From the NCBI GenBank assembly GCA_033675265.1, contig JAUJYZ010001162.1, forward strand, positions 366,001-430,000: a stretch of DNA of 64,000 nt. Direction: 5' to 3'. Positions 44,132-54,140 of the stretch are shown here, in pieces; the stretch's first letter is position 1; each line of letters begins with the position of its first letter. Source of the DNA: Actinostola sp. cb2023. Taxonomy: Eukaryota; Cnidaria; Anthozoa; Actiniaria; Actinostolidae. The notes under the pieces were generated by a model. That model did no database searches. It had not been told where the DNA came from and saw only the letters and a program-made list of their open reading frames with translations. A program made the position numbers and the translations under genes.

Positions 44132-45210
44132 GACGTGTCAATATTTTTCGTATTCGATAGTTATCTATACGATTTTCAGTCGCACCACGCGTATCGAAGA
44201 ATGTTTTGAATTTCGCGCGCCATGTATCACAACAATCAACATCCGTACTTCTTATCCAGGCCTACAAATTCATGAAGCGAAATCCTCTTTGCCTGTAATA
44301 AGCATTTCCAAGCATAAAACTATGTTCGGTCATTTCTAAATAAAGCGACAAAAGCATTGTTTTCATTACACAAGTTACGTTCGTACCATAACAAGACGAA
44401 CGACGTCGTTCGCCGCGAAGGCGTCTTGTTACGAGGTAAATGTGTTGAGCATTTGTACATCTCTGTACTTTTATGGTAAAGGCCGGTAAGGTTTCGAAAC
44501 CTATGCTTTGAGTATATTTAATTCGCAAGTGGCATTTCCATGTCTTGGCGGGTAAATTTTAGGATAACCTACGAAAGAAACGATAAGCAGAATACTAGAG
44601 CCGTGCGACTTCAAAACGGCTTACGGTTCCAGTTCAAAGTACCATAATTTATTTTACCAAAGTGAAAAGTAATAGTGAATTGTACAACAAAAATTATCCA
44701 TGTACGTTGTAGTATTTATTTCCACAGTTTGTTGTTCATTTGAGTTGATTTATAAAGCTTGTAGTTCTTGAGATCCTCTCTCTGTGACGTCTCGGTTGAT
44801 TTGATTGACAGATCCAACGAACTTACCCTGGGTAGCTCCCCTTTTATAGTGCGCCCTCGTGTTTAATAAGGAAGAAATCGGTAAGGAAAACGAATTTCTT
44901 CGGTATTCTTTCGGGAATAATATGTTATTGACCAATGAAAGTCCAGGATTTTAATTGGATACTTAAATTATGTTTCTGTTTACAATGCGCTAGAGTGCTA
45001 CAGTTCTTACGTAGCCTGCGTAGCTTGGCGGTCTGGGAGGGGGGGGAAAAAGGGGAGGGGGAGAAGCGAGCTGAGCTAAACGGTCCTAAACATTTCGAAG
45101 TAGAAATGTTCCATAATGTATTTCATGTTTAACTACTGCAGAGAGACTGATTGAAGTTCGTAAACAAGGATAATCTAAATGGATTTGTCAGTCATTGATC
45201 TGCACTGATC
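44132..45210. other. Intergenic, no gene recognised
   Basis: It contains a GC-rich hairpin at 44389-44431 (TAACAAGACG..CGTCTTGTTA). I see nothing else. Confidence 0.4.
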
Positions 45211-45337
45211 CCAGAGACAACTAGATATGGCGATTTGGTGTGTCTCAACTGTGAATATTTATTTTACGAAACAAATCTAAAGCATACATGTAAGTACAGC
45301 ATTTTAGACGTAAAAAGAATAATCTAGTTGTCTCTGG
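45211..45337. mobile_element. Small MITE
   Basis: CCAGAGACAACTAGAT at the left is mirrored by ATCTAGTTGTCTCTGG at the right, with an AT-rich interior. Confidence 0.65.
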
Positions 45338-45693
45338 GCATGGGCTTTAGCCTGCGCTCGCATCCATAAACCACGGTATAGTCAGTCTGCGAATCAGTGC
45401 AGGATTCCTTATTCTGGACCCCCAGCATAGTAGCACGATTATATATAATAGCTTCTGATTGGCTATCGCCAATTCTCATTCTTACGCGTGTCCTGATTGG
45501 TTGTGGTACTCGCGCTATGTTTATTTTCAAAATGGCTTCCACCTTTACTTTTAGCGAGGATATATGGACACAGCATTTACAGCCGTACATGACCAGTTTG
45601 AATTGTAAAGTCTTTATCCAGACTAACGAAAGGCTATAAAAGTATTCTTTGAGAAACCACAGGGGGTGGGTCATGATTAAAATAACTATCAGA

Positions 45694-45695
<2 letters not shown>

Positions 45696-45724
<29 letters not shown>
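45696..45724. repeat. Poly-G tract (29 nt)
   Basis: An uninterrupted G run that could form a quadruplex on the plus strand. The neighbouring short open frames have no recognisable content. Confidence 0.95.
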
Positions 45725-46254
45725 AAGGTGTTATTGAGTTTTCCTTGAGGAGCCTTAAGGTATCAGGGTACCCCAAACGACCATCATGCACTCAACACGC
45801 TCTAGCGCGTACTCGTTACGTTAAAACCTCTATAAACTTACATTTTCTGAAGGCTGAATAAATGCAGAATTCAATAAAACAATTAGTTTTTAGAACAAAA
45901 ACAGTATATTTGAAATAGGTAAAAAAGTTCAGATTTTCACATCACTATCATCGCCGAGTCCCATACAGCCGCAATTTATCGGAAATCCTCGACTGATACC
46001 TTTATAATAAGCTCATGAGATATAGCTTACAAAAAAATTGTCTCCGTTTATCGATAAATTAACCCATTGCGTTTTTATACGGTCCTAAACTTCGAGCTCT
46101 GCAAAAACTGGAAAACACTTTACAAAACAAGTTATAACTTTCGAATTAAGGAAATTGAATATTAAAATTCTGAGTGAAAGTGTCTACCAAATTTCAGCTA
46201 AATCGGATAAAATGCCTTTGACCGGGAACTCAAAATGTGCGCTTGATTCATGGC

Positions 46255-46813
46255 TATTTTGTTTCCGAAACAAGGATCACACAACTGTAATCGTACTGAA
46301 TTTTTCAAACGTGGAATAAAATAAACATCCATCGTGAGTTACTGAAAACTGAACTCGACTGGCTCGATTGTTTGGGGCTTTCTCAGTATATCACCGTCCT
46401 GAATTCCTGAAAATTTGAATAACAATAGTTCATATTGTTGTATGCCTCGTTCTACAAAGAGTTCTTGATTTGAATAACAAAGGTTTTTCAGGTAGTGATA
46501 TACTGAGAAAGAGCATCTGAACATATAGCTTTCTGTCAATAGATGTAGTTACATCGCTGGTCGTGAGTTTAATTATAACTAGAATCCTGACCTTTAATAG
46601 CTTGAAGATCTACAGCTGCTTTCAAAACTAAGATTCAAATCTACTTGAGTCCTGTGTGTCGTTTGTTTTTTTCTTATCTGCTGAGTAATCTTGAAACTCG
46701 ATACGATTAAATACGTCGCATACTTTCTTCATTCTTTGACCAAACAAAACTACTAAAACCGAACAAGAAAGCCCATTTTATAACTCGGGCTTCCTTCGGA
46801 AGGGCCCGAGTAA
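46255..46813. repeat. Hairpin-ended repeat copy
   Basis: It shares CAAGGATCACACAACTGT, TTTTTCAAACGTGGAATAAA and AGCTTGAAGATCTACAGC with the 27.7-29.5 kb and 32.9-34.1 kb repeats. It ends in the hairpin ACTCGGGCTTCCTTCGGAAG..GCCCGAGTAA. Confidence 0.75.
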
Positions 46814-47239
46814 TAAAGGCAAAAGAGTTTTCAAGTTAAGTGGCGCCTTTGTTTACACAAGCGTCCATAATCCACCACAAATATGTGATCCAATACCTGA
46901 TGACATATGAATGGCATTCAAAAGAAGATCGCCCTACAGTATGTAACACAACGTGGCAGGAAAACAAAGTTACTGCTGGCGGAAAATACGAGCATTTTGA
47001 CCGTGAGTGGTTTGGCATCGTTATTCAAGGATGTTTTGAATGAGCAGTTACGATTTTTGGATACTTTCTTCGCATCTGAATCTTTGTGGGAAGTCTGTTG
47101 CGTGAGTGCTGTTGACAGCTTGCTTGTCAACATCTTTTTGCATTAAATGAAACCAAAATTCGTTTTTTTGATTCTAACTTTTTAGGGGGGAAATATTTTT
47201 AGATTCTGTTTTTTGGAGATGATAGATAGTTTTTTTTTG

Positions 47240-48235
47240 GGGTACCCTGATACCTTAAGGAGGAATGAGGAATTAATTATTTTTTTAAGGAGGAAGGAGG
47301 GAGGTGTGGTTGCTTAGCATAATTTAAGGAGGAATGAGGTTTTAAATATTTTTTTAAGGAGGAAGGAGGGAGGGGTGGTTGCTTAGCATAAATTAAGGAG
47401 GAATGAGGAATTATTTATTTGTTTTAAGGAGGAAGGAGGGAGGGGTGGTTGCTTAGCATAATTTAAGGAGGAATGAGGAATGAGGAATTAATTATTTTTT
47501 TAAAGAGGAAGGAGGGAGGGGTGGTTGCTAGGCATAATTTAAGGAGGAATGAGGAATTAAATTTTTTTAAGGAGGAGGAGGGGAGGGGTGGTTGCTTAGC
47601 ATAATTTAAGCAGGAATGAGGAATTAATTATCTTTTTAAGGAGGAAGGAGGGGAGGGGTGGTTGCTTAGCATAATTTAAGGAGGAATGAGGAATTAATTA
47701 TTTTTTTAAAGAGGAAGGAGGGAGGGGTGGTTGCTAGGCATAATTTAAGGAGGAATGAGGAATTAATTATTTTTTTAAGGAGGAAGGAGGGAGGGGTGGT
47801 TGCTTAGCATAATTTAAGGAGGAATGAGGAATTAATTATCTTTTTAAGGAGGAAGGAGGGAGGGGTGGTTGCTAGGCATAATTTAAGGAGGAATGAGGAA
47901 TTAATTATCTTTTTAAGGAGGAAGGAGGGGAGGGGGGGTGGTTGCTTAGCATAATTTAAGGAGGAATGAGGAATTAATTATTTTTTTAAGGAGGAAGGAG
48001 GGGAGGGGTGGTTGCTTAGCATAATTTAAGGAGGAATGAGGAATTAAATATTTTTTTAAGGAGGAAGGAGGGGAGGGGTAGCTGCTTAGCGTAATTTGTT
48101 AATGAGTAGGTGGACATGAAAGTGAGGCCTAGAAAGGGGAGGTTTTAATTAATTTAGGGGGAGGAAAGTGGGGAGGATTTGTTAACGAGTAGGTGGACAT
48201 GAAAGTGAGGCCTAGAAAGGGGAGGTTTTAATTAA
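47240..48235. repeat. Purine-rich minisatellite, about 74-bp unit
   Basis: About eleven copies of TTTTTAAGGAGGAAGGAGGG..GGTTGCTTAGCATAATTTAA..GGAATGAGGAATTAATTA. Two copies of a different unit (GAGTAGGTGGACATGAAAGT) follow at 48100-48235. The strand asymmetry is strong: the plus strand is nearly all purine outside the TTTTT and TTAGC parts. Confidence 0.92.
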
Positions 48236-49461
48236 TTAACGTTTTTTACTTCGTAAATGATTTTATTAATATCTCTATTGAAAGATTGAGTTGTTTGTAA
48301 TATTAACGTGATTTTGATCCTCGGTGTTTTGGCCGCCATGTTGGTGTACTACGGTTGTACACCAAGATGGCGGCCCCATACATTCACACTAAATAATGCG
48401 CACATTTGATCGCTCATATCTCGGCATTGAAAGCTTCTTATAACTCAAAATTTGGTTGAGTTACATGATTTTGACTGCTCTTTTGGTTGTAAGACCTTTT
48501 GTTCAATTATACTCGATATAAGACCCAGAAAATTGTACGATGACGTAAGTGCAAACCAGCAATAGGCGAAACGTCTAGTCAAACGCGATCTGTCCGGTGG
48601 CAAAACGGCCGTAATTCGTGGAATTAGTTCCCAGTCTTTTCTCTTTCTTTTGTTAACATTACGGACGGACTTACATCTGGAGATACTTCATGTCAGACTT
48701 TATCAATATATATAGTGACATTTCACTAATTTCGACAGACATGAAGTATCAAGAAAACAAATTCGAGCAGCCACAGTTAATAAAAGGAAAAGAAGCCAAG
48801 ACAAACCCCGAGTGATCAGCATTTTACTAGGTGATGTATCGAGGAAAGTCCTCTGGAAAATGAAGAAAATGGCTTTTCCAAGGATCTGGATTTCATAAAA
48901 TATGCACCCTGACCCTCCAAGAAATTCGTGCCTTAATTTGGCGCTCATTACTCTGTGCGTATTTCCAAGGCTCTAGATTTTCAAAATTTCCAGGCCCCTC
49001 TACTGAGAAGTTCGCGCCATTGGCGCTCGCTTGACAGTCCAAAATTTTCAAGGACTCACATGAATGACAATGACAATGGGGCAGTGGGGTTTTGCTTTGT
49101 CAAGTACAAGGATCATATATATTATATATATGATATATTATATCATAACTAGTACATATTTTGATGACCCACCAAAACAAATTCGAGCATGCATCACTGA
49201 TTCTTGGGGGAAAATTATTGCACGTCTCACTGAAGTCCCGCCCCTTCTTTCCACCCCCTCCCCCCAAATCACTTTTCTAATGGTCCTTCCCTTATCAGTT
49301 GTAACAATAGATTTTGGGTGTGTCATAAGATAAAGTATATCAGTTAATGACATGCGTTGTTCGCTAGGCCGACAACTGCAACGAATGAATGACTGCGCAT
49401 GCCTGATATCCCATTCTCGACCTTGAGCCTGCGTTCTTTATGGTGTGCGTAAACTGAAAGT
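48236..49461. other. Intergenic, no gene recognised
   Basis: It holds a dispersed ATGGCGGCC repeat at 48328-48373 and the inverted relative of 26909-26945 at 48708-48745. A (TATATA)n stretch lies near 49117. There is no convincing coding exon. Confidence 0.4.
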
Positions 49462-49755
49462 AGTAGTATACCCCCCCCCCCCCCCCCCCCCCCCATATGC
49501 TGTGAATGGAATGTTATGACGTTGTAAAACGACGCTACATTCCAGCGTTAGAATGTATCTGGATGACGCGGAATTGCATCTATGGTATGTAATTTTTAAC
49601 AATGAGAACATTGTTATGACATCACGAACAATGTTTCAACGGTCATTGTTTGTAAATGGAAGGGAAACAATGTATGACGCAGAAATAAATTTTAGGAATG
49701 TAAATAACAAAAAGAATTAAGAATGCGTAAACAAAATTAGAATGCTTGAACTCGT

Positions 49756-49764
49756 TATAAAAAA
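49756..49764 (+). promoter_or_regulatory. TATA box of left PC4-like gene
   Basis: TATAAAAAA lies 88 nt before the ATG at 49844. The distance leaves room for a start site about 30 nt downstream and a short 5' leader. The mirror copy is at about 51105-51113 for the right gene. I therefore prefer the internal ATG to the ATG at 49742, which lies upstream of the TATA box. Confidence 0.5.
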
Positions 49765-49843
49765 CTTGCAGTCAACTGACTTTTCACACACTCTGTTCAG
49801 TGCAAAATTTCAAAGCTTCAACAACAAAAGAAAAACTCTCAAG

Positions 49844-50311
49844 ATGACTTCAGAAAGGCCTGCTATTCTGGGAAACAGGGGATTTCACCTCTTCGTAAAT
49901 GAATTCAAAGGATATCCTAAAATCCATATCAGGAAACAGTATGAAGATCCTGAGACTAGGATCAAATATCCTACGAAGTGTGGTATAACGCTATCTTTGG
50001 AAGAATGGAGGGAACTTCAAGAAAAAATGAATATCGTCGAACATGAGTTGGGGGTCCTTGCAAAGAAGACAGAAATGAGGAACAACGCCGAAAAGCATAA
50101 TAAACCCGATAACTACGATGCGAGAAATAACCAAGCACATTTCAGTTACCCTCAGCCTCCACCGACTCCACAACCCGCGTACGATGGTTCGTTTAACCAA
50201 CAGCAACACAACCAGCATCAAGCACACCTCAGTCCCCCTATCTTCATGCCAAACTTACAAGATTTACTCCATGAAGACCCATATGCATGTTTCTATAAAG
50301 AGCCGATGTAA
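49844..50311 (+). CDS. PC4/SUB1-like single-stranded DNA-binding protein, left copy
   Basis: Intronless, 155 codons. Residues about 10-65 read NRGFHLFVNEFKGYPKIHIR, then EDPETRIKYPTKCGITLSL and EEWRELQEKM. This fits the PC4/SUB1 C-terminal fold (FKGK..IDIRE.W.DPEGE.KPGRKGISL..EQW..L). PC4 proteins bind single-stranded or melted DNA and act as transcription coactivators or repair factors. A Gln/Pro/His-rich tail follows (PQPPPTPQPAYDG, QQQHNQHQ). The last 16 residues lie in the unique centre and differ from the right copy. An ATTAAA at 50458 may serve as the poly(A) signal. An intronless, TATA-driven gene inside a palindrome suggests a mobile or virus-derived passenger. That is inference. Confidence 0.8.
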   Translation: MTSERPAILGNRGFHLFVNEFKGYPKIHIRKQYEDPETRIKYPTKCGITLSLEEWRELQEKMNIVEHELGVLAKKTEMRNNAEKHNKPDNYDARNNQAHFSYPQPPPTPQPAYDGSFNQQQHNQHQAHLSPPIFMPNLQDLLHEDPYACFYKEPM

Positions 50312-50557
50312 CTGAAGACATTTAAGAAAAAGAAAAAAAACCACACTATTTTATAGATTCCTTTAATGTTGTATTCAAGTTGATGTGGGTTTTTTTTTTC
50401 GTTGTTGTTTTTGTTTTTAGATCTTGTAATAATGTAATTGAACCGCTTATTCGCAAAATTAAATATTTTATTTTTGAAAATTGACTTGACTGTGTTTTAT
50501 TCTGCTTTTGATAAGTAACCAATTACGTTTGGTCAACAAAAACAAGGAATTCCTTAG

Positions 50558-51025
50558 TTATTGTAAGTACTTGACCTTTGCTATAATATGTATTCGACTC
50601 AAGTGCTCTTGTAAGTTTGGCATGAAGATAGGGGGACTGAGGTGTGCTTGATGCTGGTTGTGTTGCTGTTGGTTAAACGAACCATCGTACGCGGGTTGTG
50701 GAGTCGGTGGAGGCTGAGGGTAACTGAAATGTGCTTGGTTATTTCTCGCATCGTAGTTATCGGGTTTATTATGCTTTTCGGCGTTGTTCCTCATTTCTGT
50801 CTTCTTTGCAAGGACCCCCAACTCATGTTCGACGATATTCATTTTTTCTTGAAGTTCCCTCCATTCTTCCAAAGATAGCGTTATACCACACTTCGTAGGA
50901 TATTTGATCCTAGTCTCAGGATCTTCATACTGTTTCCTGATATGGATTTTAGGATATCCTTTGAATTCATTTACGAAGAGGTGAAATCCCCTGTTTCCCA
51001 GAATAGCAGGCCTTTCTGAAGTCAT
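50558..51025 (-). CDS. PC4/SUB1-like protein, right copy (mirror)
   Basis: Nearly identical to the left copy over the PC4 domain and the Gln-rich tail because it lies in the other palindrome arm, transcribed convergently. It diverges after PNLQ, where the arm ends, and finishes with HLSRIHIIAKVKYLQ from centre sequence. One of the two C-termini is probably an accident of the inversion. The left copy has the better downstream poly(A) context. I chose the ATG at 51025 for the same TATA-based reason as the left copy. Confidence 0.75.
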   Translation of the reverse strand: MTSERPAILGNRGFHLFVNEFKGYPKIHIRKQYEDPETRIKYPTKCGITLSLEEWRELQEKMNIVEHELGVLAKKTEMRNNAEKHNKPDNYDARNNQAHFSYPQPPPTPQPAYDGSFNQQQHNQHQAHLSPPIFMPNLQEHLSRIHIIAKVKYLQ

Positions 51026-51374
51026 CTTGAGAGTTTTTCTTTTGTTGTTGAAGCTTTGAAATTTTGCACTGAACAGAGTGTGTGAAAAGTCAGTTGACTG
51101 CAAGTTTTTTATAACGAGTTCATGCATTCTAATTTTGTTTACGCATTCTTAATTCTTTTTGTTATTTACATTCCTAAAATTTATTTCTGCGTCATACATT
51201 GTTTCCCTTCCATTTACAAACAATGACCGTTGAAACATTGTTCGTGATGTCATAACAATGTTCTCATTGTTAAAAAATACATACCATAGATGCAATTCCG
51301 CGTCATCCAGATACATTCTAACGCTGGAATGTAGCGTCGTTTTACAACGTCATAACATTCCATTCACAGCATAT

Positions 51375-51417
<43 letters not shown>

Positions 51418-51425
51418 ATACTACT

Positions 51426-52287
51426 GAAAGTGTCTTTGGACTTCTGAGAAAAGAATGAAAGAATGAAAGATCGAAAAAAAAAGAGCACGGTTTCCACTCA
51501 AGAGTAGGGCACGAAGTTCCCGGCGTGTGTGGCTCGAGTGACTACCGATGCATGCAGGACACCTAGCTACGGTGCTGAATAGTCCATTTCCGGACGGTTC
51601 CTTTTATCTCTGTTTCAAAACGAGTCTACGTGCGAAACCAGTTCATATGAAAATGAGTTTTATTTACATGAAAAAGGAAAACTCATTTGCATAAGAAAGG
51701 TTCACACTTAATATTCCTATCAACTTTCTTTTTGTAGATCAGTGTTTTTCTCAAAGTTTTCTTATCAAATGCTATAAAATATTTATACAATCTATTCTCT
51801 TTTACAATGATTCGATGTACCTGTGATATTGGATCACCGTAGAAAGTATGCGGAGAGCTTGTTTATACTAATAAAACGAGGAAAGCCTAGCTCACTGGGG
51901 AAAAACGCGCCCTTTTCAAACATTGGAAATTCATTGAAGATTCTCTGGAAATGTCGGCCAAAACTTTCCAAACTTTGAAGAGTGTGCGGTTTACCAACAA
52001 CATATCGACAATCTATCGACAGACAGATTACAGAATTTCAAAAAGGGTTTCTTGGGCTGCAAGCCATGTATTAATAAATTATAAAGAGTCTTTTAGAAGC
52101 CAACACCACTGAGAAAACGGTTACATAATATTGCCAATCTAAATGCACTACAGACTATGCAGTATTCATGCAGTATTCAAAAGAATGATCTTTTTTGAAC
52201 TAGCAGTATACGTAAAACTAACAAAATCACTGTTCAGTGTTTCTGACTGAGTCAGGCTCAGCCATTTTCAGTGGCACTCCATCTCCG
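51426..52287. other. Intergenic, no feature recognised
   Basis: AT-rich, with no long frame and no clear repeat. Confidence 0.4.
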
Positions 52288-52695
52288 TCACAGCAACGAA
52301 TAGTTGACGAGTGCAATGATACGGAGCAAGTCTTCACGGTCTTTCCTCAAACTTGTTGTCCCCGAATGCGTCTGTTTCTCAATGACATCGCAAATTGCAT
52401 TTCTTCTTGACGTTAGGGTGTTTGCGGATAGCGAACTGTTATTGTCAGCTTTTTTTCCAGTTACAGAGTCAGTCGTATTTCCTTGTCCAGAAGCCCAAAC
52501 GAAAGCGTTTCTAGAAGTTGAACTTGTTGCTCGTTCTTTGTCACTTAACCGTGCTGCTGAATCATTGTCGAAACTAGCAAAGATTTCCATGGATTCAGGG
52601 AAAGTATCTGATTCTGACTCCGAACCGAGCAGCCATTTTTCCTCACCGTCTTTGACGCCGTTTCGATGCTTGACGAAACTTTGTAAGTTGTTCAT
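52288..52695 (-). CDS. Hypothetical protein, 135 aa
   Basis: ATG at 52695, TGA at 52290-52288. The product is hydrophilic and rich in Ser, Asp and Asn. It has an acidic GSESESDTFPES segment, a basic LTSRRNAICDVIEKQ segment, and ends RKDREDLLRIIALVNYSLL. The composition looks protein-like, and the frame also stays open for 16 codons upstream of the ATG. The opposite strand is open too (148 codons), so the strand is not certain. No domain is recognised. It could be a single-exon gene, the last exon of a larger minus-strand gene, or chance. Confidence 0.35.
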   Translation of the reverse strand: MNNLQSFVKHRNGVKDGEEKWLLGSESESDTFPESMEIFASFDNDSAARLSDKERATSSTSRNAFVWASGQGNTTDSVTGKKADNNSSLSANTLTSRRNAICDVIEKQTHSGTTSLRKDREDLLRIIALVNYSLL

Positions 52696-54140
52696 ATTTT
52701 GTTGCCGTCTTCTGTCTTGTATAGGCGATAGGGTTTCTAACTTCTACTGAATGGTAACAAGTTGGGGGCCTTTGTCAGTTTTAAAAGCTCGTGCCTCAGT
52801 GGCACTGACGTCTAATGTCCAAGAGTTTTAATCGTTGGAATTGTACTTCAAGAGGGTTCTTGATGCTATTCCTCCCTAACTTGAGTTAACTATCAGTCAT
52901 AAGAGTTTCAGGTGTGATAACAAACGTAGCCCATTGCGTAGACTTTCTACCTCTTGACCAGTTCCCCTGCGTGACGAAAGAAACAGTAGGACACATTTTA
53001 AAATTGGAGACACTACACGCAACTACGTGTTAGTTCAGTGTCGTTATATCATCACTTGATAGTCTACTTAACTAAACTACTGAACAACTCAACCAAAAGG
53101 CTTTTCTTTTCTAAATGATCTCAACTGCTAGCGTTTTGTGGTGAAATAATGTCGATTGAGTTGTCGATAATGAGCACAATGATCAGTGTTTATTCTAATA
53201 CGACATCAGTATAAGTAAGTCAACACCACGCAAAGGTCATGCAAGACCATCACGGTTTTGCGTTTGATTCAGACCTACAAATCTGTGGGTATCCGTATCT
53301 AGAATTCGACTATCATCAACTAAAATGATTTGAAACATAGCTAAGTACTGCAGTTCCAAGAATGTGCAGAGTTATATAAAGTATCGCGAAGCGAAACTGA
53401 ATCAAGACAGGCAAAGAATGTTCAAGCTGATCAGATTGACCCTACCTTCCTTCTATATTTGACTCGAGAAACTCGTGTTGTCGCCTTTTGGTGATAAAAA
53501 AGTGGTGTTCTCACTCCAATTTAAAATGTAGGAGAAGTGTTCGATTCTTGTCACCCGGTTTTATTGATGGAACTGAGCAGTACGCCAAATACTTCACAAA
53601 GCGTGACTCTACGTCAACAGAGTGACAGTGACAGGAGAGTCCTTGGACCGCTGAGGCGGAACACCGTGGCTGTGTCTTCGCTTTCACCTTCAATTCAGCT
53701 GAGTTCGATCTGTTTATTTATCTTATTTTTTTTAATGCCAAAATTGTTGTTTCCCCTAAGAGGCATCGCAAAAACAAACTTTTTTTGGATAACACCAAAA
53801 AGGGATGAAAAGAAACGAACAATGGGAAATGAAAACGAGACTCGACAACTAATATGAAAACAAAAATGAATGGAATTGAATGAAAGTGACAATTAAAAGT
53901 AAACTAGAATAAAAAGAGACTAAATGAGAAAACTAGTGGAACCTTTATTACTGCCCGAACTAATGGGGTATCGTCCGGACGGTGTCCGGTCATCCGGACG
54001 GGGTACGGGTTCCAACAGTACGGCATGGGCTCCCTGTGTTAGAATTGGGTTGCCTGTGGTAATCCAGTTCGACACAAAATGTCGGATCAGGGAAAATAGA
54101 AAATTAATGGCTGAGATCTGTTGCGAGACTGTCAGCAAAA
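52696..54140. other. Region upstream of ACTMAP, no clear gene
   Basis: The plus frame from 53567 (MELSSTPNTSQSVTLRQQSD) looks protein-like for about 45 codons and then becomes hydrophobic without a good donor. I do not call it. The segment just before 54141 should contain the ACTMAP promoter, but I see no TATA box. Confidence 0.35.

Larger units (their letters stand above)
49462..51425. repeat. Near-perfect palindrome carrying two PC4-like genes
   Basis: The left arm 49462-50262 and the right arm 50607-51425 are reverse complements with only a handful of differences (for example at codon 2 of the long frame). The 344-bp centre is unique. Both outer ends are AGTAGTATAC followed by a homopolymer: 24 C at 49471-49494 and 42 G at 51375-51416. 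The different lengths of these runs account for the arm-length difference. Confidence 0.95.

Noticed and set aside
45530..45640. ATG-GCT-TCC frame of about 35 codons
   Set aside because: It stops early without a donor, and repeats and a G tract flank it.
46840..47146. Possible short gene (two overlapping plus frames)
   Set aside because: The composition is mildly protein-like, but there is no domain, no splice context, and it adjoins repeat ends.
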